From: Thermoactinomyces daqus
Lineage (GTDB): Bacteria > Bacillota > Bacilli > Thermoactinomycetales > Thermoactinomycetaceae
Assembly (NCBI RefSeq): GCF_000763315.1
Contig: NZ_JPST01000006.1
Coordinates: 62,001 to 126,000 of the forward strand
Direction of reading: 5' to 3'
DNA length: 64,000 nt
The notes below the pieces were generated by a model, which was not told the DNA's origin, ran no database searches, and saw only the letters and a list, made by a program, of their open reading frames with translations. Position numbers and translations under genes: made by a program. This document shows, one piece after another, positions 16,856 to 24,656 of this stretch. The first letter of the stretch is position 1. Each line of letters starts with the position of its first letter.

Positions 16856-17838
16856 TGCGGATTTTATATATGACGGATACCCACATTCGCGGGACTTCAC
16901 CGCGCAGCCGAACCGATCAGTTTGAGCAAACCATCAGGCTTAAGCTGGAAGAGGTCATTCAAATAGCCGAACGGGAGCAAGTGGATTTCATTTTGCACGG
17001 TGGCGATGTATTTGACCGGCCCAATCTCTCGCCGGCAGTCGTTCGTGAGTTTGCCCGTCTTTTCCGGCAGTTTCCCGCCCCTGTTTATGCCATTGCCGGC
17101 AATCATGATATCTATGGGCACAATCCCGCTACCACTCCGCGGACCATGCTGGGATTGTTGGATGCCTTTGGGGTGATCCGCCTGATCAGCGGGGATGAAA
17201 AGGTGAAACTGGAAAAAGACGGACTGGTCATCCAGCTGAGCGGGCAACCTTTTCACTATGACCTGGATAAAAGGGATCCCAAAGCGGATTACCACGTGCA
17301 AAATGAAATGGAGGCGGACTACTGCATTCACATGGTTCACGGCATGTTGGTTGACCGGGCATTGCCCGACGGAGTCCCCCATACGATGATTCACGATGCT
17401 TGGTCTGATGATGTGGATATCTTATTGACGGGGCATTATCACGCAGGATTTCCCGTGCAGCACCGTGATGGCAAATATATTGTCAATCCGGGGGCCTTGG
17501 CGCGAATCAACAATCACCCGTCCGAAATCAGGCGGATGCCGCAAGTGGTTTTGCTTGAGCTCGGGCGGGACGTTGACGTGCGGTTCATTCCCCTTACCTG
17601 CGCAAAAAGGGGAGATGAGGTGCTTGACCGCTCTTATTTGGAAAAAGCGGCTTACCGTCAGGAGCAATTAACCTCTTTTGTGCAGCAGGTTCGGTCTGCG
17701 GCTGATTTTCAGGCGATCGACGTCCTGGATATCATCGATGAGATTTCCCGCATGAACGACGTGGAGGATGAAGTGAAATTTGAGGCCCAGCGGCGGATCG
17801 CCATTGAACAGGAAGCGGGAGGAGAGAGCGGCCATTGA
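16855..17838 (+). CDS. Mre11/SbcD-like metallophosphoesterase nuclease subunit
   Basis: 327 residues from ATG 16855, eight nt after AAGGAG. The calcineurin-like phosphoesterase motifs are complete: MTDTHI (DxH), GGDVFDR (GDxxD), GNHD, VHGM and GHYH. The C-terminal third is helical and charged. It resembles SbcD/Mre11 nucleases but is shorter than full SbcD. The stop overlaps the start of the Walker A ATPase gene (TTGA), so the two are almost certainly a complex. Inference: nuclease of a recombination or DNA-end-processing machine co-expressed with recA and recX. Confidence 0.82.
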   Translation: MRILYMTDTHIRGTSPRSRTDQFEQTIRLKLEEVIQIAEREQVDFILHGGDVFDRPNLSPAVVREFARLFRQFPAPVYAIAGNHDIYGHNPATTPRTMLGLLDAFGVIRLISGDEKVKLEKDGLVIQLSGQPFHYDLDKRDPKADYHVQNEMEADYCIHMVHGMLVDRALPDGVPHTMIHDAWSDDVDILLTGHYHAGFPVQHRDGKYIVNPGALARINNHPSEIRRMPQVVLLELGRDVDVRFIPLTCAKRGDEVLDRSYLEKAAYRQEQLTSFVQQVRSAADFQAIDVLDIIDEISRMNDVEDEVKFEAQRRIAIEQEAGGESGH

Positions 17839-19349
17839 ATTGTTTTCAAAAGCTGATCATCGAGAATTTTCAGTCCCACCACTATACCGAAATCGATTTT
17901 TCGGATGGGCTGAACGTCTTTGTCGGCCCTTCGGACAGCGGAAAAAGTGCGATCTTGAGGGCGCTTCGCTGGGTATTGTTCAATATCCCTCGCGGAAGTG
18001 AATTTATCCGTACCGGAGCAAAAGAATGCCGCGTTTCCCTCATCTTTGCCGATGGAACGGAAGTGATCAGACTGCGCAGTTCGTCGGTAAATCGCTATAT
18101 CCTGAGGAAACCGGACGGGACGGAGCAGATATTTGAGGGATTCGGCAACACCGTTCCCCAGGAGGTGACCGATGTCCATCGAATCCAACCGGTCAAGCTG
18201 GATCAAAAGGAGATGTTGGTTCACTTTGGAACGCAGTTGGAAAGCCCGTTTCTCCTGTTTGAATCGAGCCAGACAAAGGCGAAGACGATCGGGCGTATCA
18301 GCGGAGCCCACCTGATTGATAACGCGCTGAAAAAAACGAACGGGGACCGGTTGGCGCTGAACAGCGAGATCAGGCGACTGGAAGAAGAGCGGGAGAAGCT
18401 GGAGGAGAAGCTGAAACCTTACGGAAACCTGGATCAGTTGGAAAGCGACCTGGAGACGGCGGAAGAAGCCTTTTATCAGGCGCGCCGCAAGCAGGAACTT
18501 CTGGAAACGTTGCGCAAGCATGTGCATGCGCTGCAAACGATTGAAAGCAGCAAACAAAAAGAAAAAGAGACGATTGCGAAACTGAAAAACCTCTCTCTCG
18601 CCGAAGCTGCGGTCGCCCGCTTGGAACAAAAAATCATCCTCGCCCGGCAATGGACAAGGCAGCAGGAAAAATGGCTGCGTGTGCAGAGGGAAATAGGGGA
18701 GAACCGGCAGCTGATTCAGGCTGCGGACCGGCTTCCCCTGGCGGAGGAGGCTTTGCGATCTTCCGAAGCCAAAAAGCAGACAGGGATGAGATTGATCCAG
18801 TTAAAGAGTAAATGGGACAACCTTCGCGAGCAGCGCAGCCATTGGGAGAAGGAGCAGAAGCGTTTGGAACAGGTTCCGGAGGCCGGCCGGTCGTATGAGG
18901 CTGCCCGCGAGAAAATGAGCCGTTTGAAAACGCTGATGCAGCTTGGCGCGAAAGTGAAAAGCCTGCAAAAGGAGATCGGCTTTCTGCGGGGGAGAGTGAG
19001 TGAACAGCAACGCCGGGCCCGGGGATTGGGGACTGTGTTGCCGCCGCTTGAGTCCAAGAGTGAACTTCTCCGAAAATTGAAAACGTTCCATCGGAACCTT
19101 ACTGACGTCCGGGACAGAATCTCCAGGGGCAAACAGTATATCCATGATCAGGAGCAAACCATTATCCGGCTGACAAATGAATGGGCAGAGCTTTTAAAAC
19201 AGCAGGGAACCTGTCCTACTTGCGGGTCGCCGATCAGCGGTTCGATCATTGAACATATCATGAATGAATACCAAGGAGGTTATGCGCGTGCAGCAGCTGG
19301 AAGAGAAAATCAAGCAGATTCGCATGCAACTGGAGAAGGCCAAAAGTGA
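17835..19349 (+). CDS. SMC/Rad50-like ATPase, N-terminal half with Walker A and zinc hook
   Basis: 504 residues from TTG 17835 (GGAGGAGAG upstream). Order: ABC-type N-lobe with FQSHHYTEIDF and Walker A GPSDSGKS at residues 31-38; long coiled coil (about 180-450); zinc-hook-like CPTC at about 460-463; a short tail of some 40 residues. There is no Walker B or signature motif here. Those appear in the separate ORF at 19535. So this is the ascending half of a Rad50/SbcC-type molecule ending just past its hook. It overlaps the coiled-coil ORF that follows. Expected role: with the Mre11-like neighbour, tethering and processing of DNA ends. The split may be natural for this subfamily. Confidence 0.8.
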   Translation: MNCFQKLIIENFQSHHYTEIDFSDGLNVFVGPSDSGKSAILRALRWVLFNIPRGSEFIRTGAKECRVSLIFADGTEVIRLRSSSVNRYILRKPDGTEQIFEGFGNTVPQEVTDVHRIQPVKLDQKEMLVHFGTQLESPFLLFESSQTKAKTIGRISGAHLIDNALKKTNGDRLALNSEIRRLEEEREKLEEKLKPYGNLDQLESDLETAEEAFYQARRKQELLETLRKHVHALQTIESSKQKEKETIAKLKNLSLAEAAVARLEQKIILARQWTRQQEKWLRVQREIGENRQLIQAADRLPLAEEALRSSEAKKQTGMRLIQLKSKWDNLREQRSHWEKEQKRLEQVPEAGRSYEAAREKMSRLKTLMQLGAKVKSLQKEIGFLRGRVSEQQRRARGLGTVLPPLESKSELLRKLKTFHRNLTDVRDRISRGKQYIHDQEQTIIRLTNEWAELLKQQGTCPTCGSPISGSIIEHIMNEYQGGYARAAAGRENQADSHATGEGQK

Positions 19350-19533
19350 CCTGGTAAAAGCGGAAGCGCGTCTGGAAAATCTGGAGCGGCAGGAAGAAGA
19401 GATACTGAGGGAGACCAAGGAGCTGGGAGTAGAGCCGGATCAGCTGCAGGAAGAGATTGAGCGGCTGGAAAAGGAAATCAAAGAGGATCTGGAGAAAGCA
19501 TGGAGCTACCTGCCTCAGGAGTTGAATAAGTAA
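19288..19533 (+). CDS. Small coiled-coil protein of the split SMC cassette
   Basis: 81 residues from GTG 19288, seven nt after AAGGAGGT; in-frame ATG 19282 is too close to that site. Nearly the whole protein is a heptad-rich Glu/Lys/Leu coiled coil (QQLEEKIKQIRMQLEKAKSD onward). It starts inside the 3' end of the zinc-hook ORF in another frame, with its own strong ribosome binding site, so it is a real gene and not a frameshift remnant. It may stand in for part of the descending arm of the SMC-like ATPase. No known family recognised. Confidence 0.65.
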   Translation: MQQLEEKIKQIRMQLEKAKSDLVKAEARLENLERQEEEILRETKELGVEPDQLQEEIERLEKEIKEDLEKAWSYLPQELNK

Positions 19534-19534
19534 A

Positions 19535-20203
19535 ATGGGTGCGGACGCTTCACTGCATCAGCTGGAGGAAGCGCTCAGGGCGGCGAGAACGGAGCTGGTC
19601 AGCCGCAAAGCGGAGCGCGATTTGCACCTGGAAAGCTTGCGGGAAACAGAAGAGCGATGGAATGTTTGCATTCGGGAACGCGACCTTCTGGACAAGGTGA
19701 GGGTTTTATTCCAACTCTCTGCGGAACATGCCCGCATGCAGGCGAAACAGCAGTTGGAAACATTGGTGACCAATGCGCTCAAATACGTGTTTGGCCCCTC
19801 ATTTCGTTTTGAAATTGAATTATCCGAGCACGGAGGGAATCCTACGGCAGACTTTTATGTTGTTTCCGAATGGGAGGGCCAGACATTTAAAAACAAACCG
19901 CAGGATGCACGGGGCGGCGGTATTGTCGATGTCGTCTCTTTAGCTTTGCGCATCGCCCTGATCGAGACGGTAAAACCCCGTTTGGAAGGGCCGATTATTC
20001 TCGATGAACCCGGTAAGCATGTGAGTGAAGATTTTATCATTCCGATGATCGAATTTCTCAAATCGGTGGCGGAAACGTTTGGCCGGCAGATCATCCTGGT
20101 CACTCATAACGTTCACTTGACGGAATCGGCCGATACTGCCTATTATGTCAAACTATCAGGTGGAAAATCGGAGGTGGAAAAAAGCAAAGCAGCCAGCCTG
20201 TAA
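19535..20203 (+). CDS. SMC/Rad50-like ATPase, C-terminal half with signature and Walker B
   Basis: 222 residues from ATG 19535, one base after the previous stop. Residues about 5-70 form a coiled coil; then an ABC C-lobe with a signature-like segment RGGGIVDVVSLALRIAL (about 126-142), Walker B PIILDEP with D157-E158, and a switch histidine in ILVTHN. The D-loop region reads GKHVSEDF, unlike the usual SxLD. Complements the Walker A half encoded upstream; together they could form one composite ABC head. It closes the recA-recX-repair cassette; a GC hairpin follows. Confidence 0.78.
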   Translation: MGADASLHQLEEALRAARTELVSRKAERDLHLESLRETEERWNVCIRERDLLDKVRVLFQLSAEHARMQAKQQLETLVTNALKYVFGPSFRFEIELSEHGGNPTADFYVVSEWEGQTFKNKPQDARGGGIVDVVSLALRIALIETVKPRLEGPIILDEPGKHVSEDFIIPMIEFLKSVAETFGRQIILVTHNVHLTESADTAYYVKLSGGKSEVEKSKAASL

Positions 20204-20232
20204 AAGCCGGTCTGTATCTTTTGCCCGGCCGG

Positions 20233-20263
20233 AAGCCCCTTTCGCGGGGCTCTCTTATTTTTT
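20233..20263 (+). terminator. Probable terminator after the split SMC cassette
   Basis: Six-bp GC stem (20234-20239 with 20246-20251) followed, after CTCTTA, by a T-tract. Moderate strength. Confidence 0.6.
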
Positions 20264-20366
20264 CAAATGGACTTGACTGCATTCAGAATTAATGAAAAAA
20301 TAAAAAGAAGTCGTGAAAGCGCTGTCATTTTATCCGGTGGAACGAAGAGGCGGCTTGCCTTCTGCC

Positions 20367-20394
20367 TTGACAATGAGAATGTATAAATTATACA
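20367..20394 (+). promoter_or_regulatory. Sigma-A promoter of rny
   Basis: TTGACA 20367-20372, then TATACA 20389-20394 (16-bp spacer) or TACAAT 20391-20396 (18 bp). A leader of about 200 nt follows. The rest of 20264-20366 shows nothing recognisable. Confidence 0.65.
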
Positions 20395-20539
20395 ATTGTA
20401 ATGTATCTTTGCCTTTTTTTAGAGGTAAGGATATCTCTTCTGGTTCCGTGTATGGTTGTTGACTAAAAGTGAAGTTTGAAAATGTTAGCTGGTTTCCCAG
20501 CCTTCACCTGGTATAGCAAAACATGACGGCGGACGAGAG

Positions 20540-20566
20540 AAGACCGAGTTCATCGGTCTTGTTTTG
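20540..20566 (+). terminator. Terminator-like hairpin in the rny leader
   Basis: Eight-bp perfect stem (20540-20547 with 20553-20560) followed by GTTTTGT, only 32 bases before the rny start. Could be an attenuator of rny or a weak pause site. Confidence 0.45.
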
Positions 20567-20598
20567 TAAATAGAGACAGAGGGGGTGAGCGAAGGACG

Positions 20599-22143
20599 AT
20601 GGTTTTGGACGTAGCTGACGTCATTCTGCTGTTTGCCTCTCTCGGAATCGGAATCGGAATCGGTTATTGGATTCGAAAGACAGCAGCAGAAGCTCGGATC
20701 GGAAGTGCGGAAAAAGAGGCTGCTGAAATCTTGGATAAAGCGAACAAGGAAGCGGAAGCCCTCAAGAAAGAAAAGATATTTGAAGCTCGCGATGAGGCGC
20801 ATCGCTTGCGAAGTGAAGCGGAAAAGGAAATTCGCGAACAACGCAATGAATTGCACCGCATTGAACGGCGGCTGAATCAGAAAGAAGAAACGCTGGAACG
20901 AAAGCAACATGTTTTGGAAAAGCGTGAAGAAGATCTGAATCAGCGCGAACGGGAAATTGAAAAGAAACAGCGACAAATCGATGAGCTATACCAGGAACAG
21001 ACAAAAGAAATGGAAAGAATATCCGGTTTGACCACAGAGGAAGCGCGCCAACTGATCCTGGCCAAAGTGGAGAACGAAATGCGCCATGAAACGGCCCAGA
21101 TCATCAAAGAGATGGAGCAGGAGGCGTTGGAAGAAGGAGATCGCCGCGCGCGCAAAATCCTGTCATTGGCCATTCAGCGCTGCGCTGCGGATCATGTGGC
21201 CGAAACGACCGTTTCTGTGGTCACCTTGCCAAATGATGAGATGAAAGGGCGTATTATCGGACGGGAAGGGCGGAATATCCGAACCTTGGAAACCCTGACC
21301 GGAATCGATCTCATTATTGATGATACGCCGGAAGCTGTGATTCTTTCCGGATTTGATCCGATCAGGCGGGAAGTGGCCCGGGTGGCACTGGAGAAACTGG
21401 TTGCCGACGGGCGGATTCACCCGGCGCGCATTGAAGAGATGGTGGAAAAATCGCGCCGTGACGTGGATGAGCGAATTCGTGAATACGGAGAGCAAGCCAC
21501 TTTTGAAACAGGGGTTCACGGATTGCATCCTGATCTGATCAAAATTATCGGGCGCTTGAAATTTCGTACGAGCTATGGTCAAAATGTGCTTAAACATTCG
21601 ATGGAAGTGGCTCATTTGGCCGGCTTGCTCGCCGCTGAACTGGGTGAAGATATTCATTTGGCGAAAAGAGCGGGCCTGTTGCACGACATCGGAAAGGCAA
21701 TTGACCATGAAATTGAAGGTTCCCATGTGGATATCGGGGTGGAATTGGCGAAAAAATATAAAGAGCACCCCGTTGTAATCAACAGCATTGCATCCCATCA
21801 CGGGGACTGTGAAGCGACGAGCGTTATCGCCGTACTGGTTCGGGCCGCCGATGCATTGTCTGCAGCCAGACCGGGAGCGCGCCGTGAAACGTTGGAAGCT
21901 TATATCAAGCGACTGGAAAAGCTTGAAGAGATCTGTGATTCGTTCGACGGTGTGGAAAAATCGTATGCCATTCAAGCAGGGCGTGAATGCCGCATCATTG
22001 TAAAACCGGAGGAAGTGGATGATGCCGAAGCTGCTCGTTTGGCCCGCGAGATCACGAAACAAATTGAAAATCAGTTGGATTATCCCGGCCATATTAAGGT
22101 AACGGTCATCCGGGAGACAAGATCGGTGGAGTACGCGAAATAA
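20599..22143 (+). CDS. rny: Ribonuclease Y
   Basis: 514 residues. N-terminal membrane anchor (about 5-25), long coiled coil, KH domain with [10 protein letters not shown] (about 215-270), HD phosphohydrolase domain with [10 protein letters not shown] and [12 protein letters not shown] (about 330-425). RNase Y is the membrane-associated endoribonuclease that initiates mRNA decay in Firmicutes. ATG 20599 follows GAGGGGGTG. A terminator overlaps its stop, so ymdB downstream is largely separate, unlike a simple operon. Confidence 0.97.
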   Translation: MVLDVADVILLFASLGIGIGIGYWIRKTAAEARIGSAEKEAAEILDKANKEAEALKKEKIFEARDEAHRLRSEAEKEIREQRNELHRIERRLNQKEETLERKQHVLEKREEDLNQREREIEKKQRQIDELYQEQTKEMERISGLTTEEARQLILAKVENEMRHETAQIIKEMEQEALEEGDRRARKILSLAIQRCAADHVAETTVSVVTLPNDEMKGRIIGREGRNIRTLETLTGIDLIIDDTPEAVILSGFDPIRREVARVALEKLVADGRIHPARIEEMVEKSRRDVDERIREYGEQATFETGVHGLHPDLIKIIGRLKFRTSYGQNVLKHSMEVAHLAGLLAAELGEDIHLAKRAGLLHDIGKAIDHEIEGSHVDIGVELAKKYKEHPVVINSIASHHGDCEATSVIAVLVRAADALSAARPGARRETLEAYIKRLEKLEEICDSFDGVEKSYAIQAGRECRIIVKPEEVDDAEAARLAREITKQIENQLDYPGHIKVTVIRETRSVEYAK

Positions 22144-22170
22144 AGTGGCCTTTTGGCCGCTTTATTTTTT
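22142..22170 (+). terminator. Intrinsic terminator between rny and ymdB
   Basis: Nine-bp stem (22142-22150 with 22155-22163), TTTT loop, T-tract to 22170. Confidence 0.85.
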
Positions 22171-22203
22171 CTCAGCATCTGGTTGTGGAGGCTAAAATAT
22201 TTT

Positions 22204-22995
22204 ATGAGAATCTTAATGATCGGTGATATTGTAGGCGCATTGGGAAGACAAACCGTTGTGAATTATTTGCCAAAGCTGATTCAGATCTACGAACCGGATT
22301 TCATTGTGGCCAATGGGGAGAATGCGGCCGGCAACGGCAGAGGCATTCAGCGCCATGCGATAAGAGAATTGCTGGATGCGGGAGTCAATTGCATCACCTT
22401 GGGAAATCATACCTGGTCTCAACCGGAAATCTTCGATTTTATCGACGATGAACCGAATATCATACGTCCGGCAAACTATCCCAAAGATACTCCCGGGAAG
22501 GGGTTTTCCGTTTTTTCGACACAAGCGGGCCGCTTAACGGTGATAAATTTGATGGGAAGAGCCTATATGGGGGCGCTTGATTGCCCGTTTCGGACAGCGG
22601 ATGAGATCTTGAAGCAAATTCCTTCTTCCATGGTCCTGGTCGATTTTCATGCCGAAACCACCTCTGAAAAACAGGCGCTTGCTTGGTATTTGGACGGACG
22701 AATCTCTGCGCTGATCGGTACTCATACCCATGTGCAAACGGCGGATGAACGGATTTTGCCCAAGGGCACGGGTTACCTTACGGATGTCGGGATGGTCGGG
22801 CCCGCAGACGGTGTGATCGGCATGGAAAAAAGCGCAGTGATCAAACGATTTTTAACGCAGATGCCGGTTCGCTTTGAAGTGGCCAAAGGAAAGGCAAAAT
22901 TTAATGCTGTTCTGATTGATCTGGACAAACAGAGTAAAAAAGCGAAACAGATGAAGCGCATTCAGATCGATGAAGATCACCCCTTGATCGGTTGA
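22204..22995 (+). CDS. ymdB: YmdB-family metallophosphoesterase (2',3'-cyclic phosphodiesterase)
   Basis: 263 residues from ATG 22204. The motifs are MIGDIVG, NGENAAGNG, LGNHTW, DFHAETTSEK and GTHTHVQTAD, which is the YmdB/DR1281 family pattern of a dinuclear metal site. Known B. subtilis YmdB hydrolyses 2',3'-cyclic nucleotides and influences the switch from motility to biofilm. Position between rny and spoVS is conserved. The ribosome binding site GTGGAGG is about 12 nt from the ATG; the longer frame from 22153 would overlap the terminator and is rejected. Confidence 0.92.
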   Translation: MRILMIGDIVGALGRQTVVNYLPKLIQIYEPDFIVANGENAAGNGRGIQRHAIRELLDAGVNCITLGNHTWSQPEIFDFIDDEPNIIRPANYPKDTPGKGFSVFSTQAGRLTVINLMGRAYMGALDCPFRTADEILKQIPSSMVLVDFHAETTSEKQALAWYLDGRISALIGTHTHVQTADERILPKGTGYLTDVGMVGPADGVIGMEKSAVIKRFLTQMPVRFEVAKGKAKFNAVLIDLDKQSKKAKQMKRIQIDEDHPLIG

Positions 22996-23043
22996 TTTTA
23001 AATAAATTTATTTGTGATTTTTTAGCTGTATCAATGTAAATTA

Positions 23044-23072
23044 GAAGGAATTTTTACGAAGAAGTCGAATAG
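23044..23072 (+). promoter_or_regulatory. Sigma-H promoter of spoVS
   Basis: GAAGGAATT (23044-23052), 11-bp spacer, GTCGAATAG (23064-23072). This fits the sigma-H consensus RnAGGAwWW-N11/12-RnnGAATww at all but the last base. B. subtilis spoVS is known to be sigma-H dependent. Confidence 0.75.
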
Positions 23073-23116
23073 GATAGAAGTAGTGGATTCACTCCAACCA
23101 TCGAGGAGGTACCTTC

Positions 23117-23377
23117 ATGGAAGTATTAAAGGTTTCAGCAAAATCTAACCCGAATTCTGTTGCTGGTGCACTCGCCGGGGTCTTGCGTGAACGTGGTCAA
23201 GCAGAGATGCAAGCAATTGGCGCAGGGGCGCTGAATCAAGCTGTTAAAGCGGTTGCGATCGCACGAGGATTTGTGGCGCCGAGCGGGATTGATCTGATTT
23301 GTATTCCTGCTTTTACGGATATTGTGATCGATGGTGAAGAGCGAACCGCGATTAAATTAATCGTGGAACCGCGCTAA
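23117..23377 (+). CDS. spoVS: Stage V sporulation protein S
   Basis: 86 residues, the full length of SpoVS, with near-invariant family sequence (EVLKVSAKSNPNSVAGALAG, AIGAGALNQAVKAVAIARG). A small Alba-like fold protein required for later sporulation stages and linked to septation and coat assembly. Preceded by GAGGAGGT and a sigma-H-type promoter, followed by a strong terminator, so it is a single-gene unit. Confidence 0.97.
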   Translation: MEVLKVSAKSNPNSVAGALAGVLRERGQAEMQAIGAGALNQAVKAVAIARGFVAPSGIDLICIPAFTDIVIDGEERTAIKLIVEPR

Positions 23378-23397
23378 TTTATCTAATCGATATATTC

Positions 23398-23434
23398 AAA
23401 AAAACCTGTTTATTTTTATAGACAGGTTTTTTTT
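23398..23434 (+). terminator. Intrinsic terminator after spoVS
   Basis: Eleven- to twelve-bp A/T-flanked stem (ACCTGT core at 23404-23409 pairing with ACAGGT at 23422-23427) and eight T. Confidence 0.88.
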
Positions 23435-23454
23435 ATAAATATGAGGTGAAAAAT

Positions 23455-24402
23455 ATGCAATGGCTGGATGGACATTGTGATGTACTGAGCAAAATGTGGA
23501 AAGATCCGGTGAAGCATAAGTTCTACGACCCTCAATCGAAGCTGGACAGTTCGTATTTTAATTTGCGGGAAGCGACGGTCGCTCTGCAAGTTTTTGCTGT
23601 TTGGGTACCGGAGACGGTAGCCAAAGCGCAGCGGCTCCAAGTTGCTTTGAAGCAGATCGACCTCTTTTATGAAGAGATCATCCAGGACGAGCAAAATGTC
23701 ATCTTGATTGCCGATCGCAAGCGTTTGAGAGAATGTTCGCCGGAACGGATCGGGGCGCTTCTGCTGCTTGAGGGAGCGGATGCCCTGCAAGGGGAACTGG
23801 CCAATCTGCGGCTCTTGTGGCGTCTGGGAATCCGGCAAATGGGTCTTACCTGGAATTATGCCAACGAAGTGGCCGACGGAATTGAGGAGGAACGTGGAGG
23901 AGGATTGACCCGGTTCGGACGGCAAGTGATTGAGGAGATGAAACGACTGCGCATGATCCTCGATGTTTCCCATCTGTCGGTGAAGGGATTCTGGGAGGTC
24001 ATCGGGGAGGAAGAACTGCCGATTCTCGCGTCACATTCGAATTGCCGGGCCATCTGTCCGCATAAGCGAAATCTCGAAGACGACCAGATCCGGGCCCTGA
24101 TCGAACGGGATGGAAGAATCGGGGTTACTTTTGTCCCGTCTTTTGTCCATGTTTCTTATCCGGATGCGTCGATTTCCCATGTGCTGAAACATATTGATCA
24201 CCTATGCGGGCTGGGAGGGGAGGATTATATTTTCTTCGGCTCGGATTTTGACGGAATCAGCTACAAAATCAAGCATCTGGAGAGTTATCGTTACATACAT
24301 TACCTAACAGAGGCCCTTTTAAAGGCATTCCCTGAGTCTTCTGTGAAAAAATGGTCTTGGGAAAATGGCTACCGATTTTACGAAAAACAATTATCTTTAT
24401 AA
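23455..24402 (+). CDS. Membrane (renal)-type dipeptidase, peptidase family M19
   Basis: 315 residues from ATG 23455, five nt after GAGGTGA. Family M19 features: DGHCDVL near the N-terminus supplying the HxD metal ligands, LLLEGADAL with the bridging glutamate, LDVSHLS, ASHSNCRAI and FFGSDFDG. These zinc enzymes cleave dipeptides including those with D-residues. No signal peptide, so cytoplasmic. Single gene between the spoVS terminator and korAB. Confidence 0.88.
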   Translation: MQWLDGHCDVLSKMWKDPVKHKFYDPQSKLDSSYFNLREATVALQVFAVWVPETVAKAQRLQVALKQIDLFYEEIIQDEQNVILIADRKRLRECSPERIGALLLLEGADALQGELANLRLLWRLGIRQMGLTWNYANEVADGIEEERGGGLTRFGRQVIEEMKRLRMILDVSHLSVKGFWEVIGEEELPILASHSNCRAICPHKRNLEDDQIRALIERDGRIGVTFVPSFVHVSYPDASISHVLKHIDHLCGLGGEDYIFFGSDFDGISYKIKHLESYRYIHYLTEALLKAFPESSVKKWSWENGYRFYEKQLSL

Positions 24403-24507
24403 AACAGCAAAAAATGCGAGCAAAATGAATCTCATCTTCTCACAGAGGGTTTATTGGGATTTTTAACAGATAAATTCCAAAGAGAGAAAAGTTTAATAGG
24501 TTGCTTT

Positions 24508-24535
24508 TTGTCTGGCAGAGGACTAGAATTAATAC
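24508..24535 (+). promoter_or_regulatory. Weak candidate promoter upstream of korA
   Basis: TTGTCT 24508-24513, 16-bp spacer, TAATAC 24530-24535. The stretch 24403-24656 holds no other recognisable element apart from a run of eight or more G at about 24561-24568. Confidence 0.35.
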
Positions 24536-24656
24536 ATGAAAATGCTATCACTCGCCACAGGGGGGGGTTTTGAATCCTCTCGGGGCAAGAGTTGATATAA
24601 ATTTTTTTTCATTTCATATTGTGTAGTGTGTGGCTGTATTAAAGGAGATGAGTTCA

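Noticed and set aside
17835-20203. Single SMC gene broken by frameshifts
   Set aside because: Each downstream ORF has its own start; the small ORF has AAGGAGGT, and the first half ends beyond the hook with a normal tail, not at a homopolymer.
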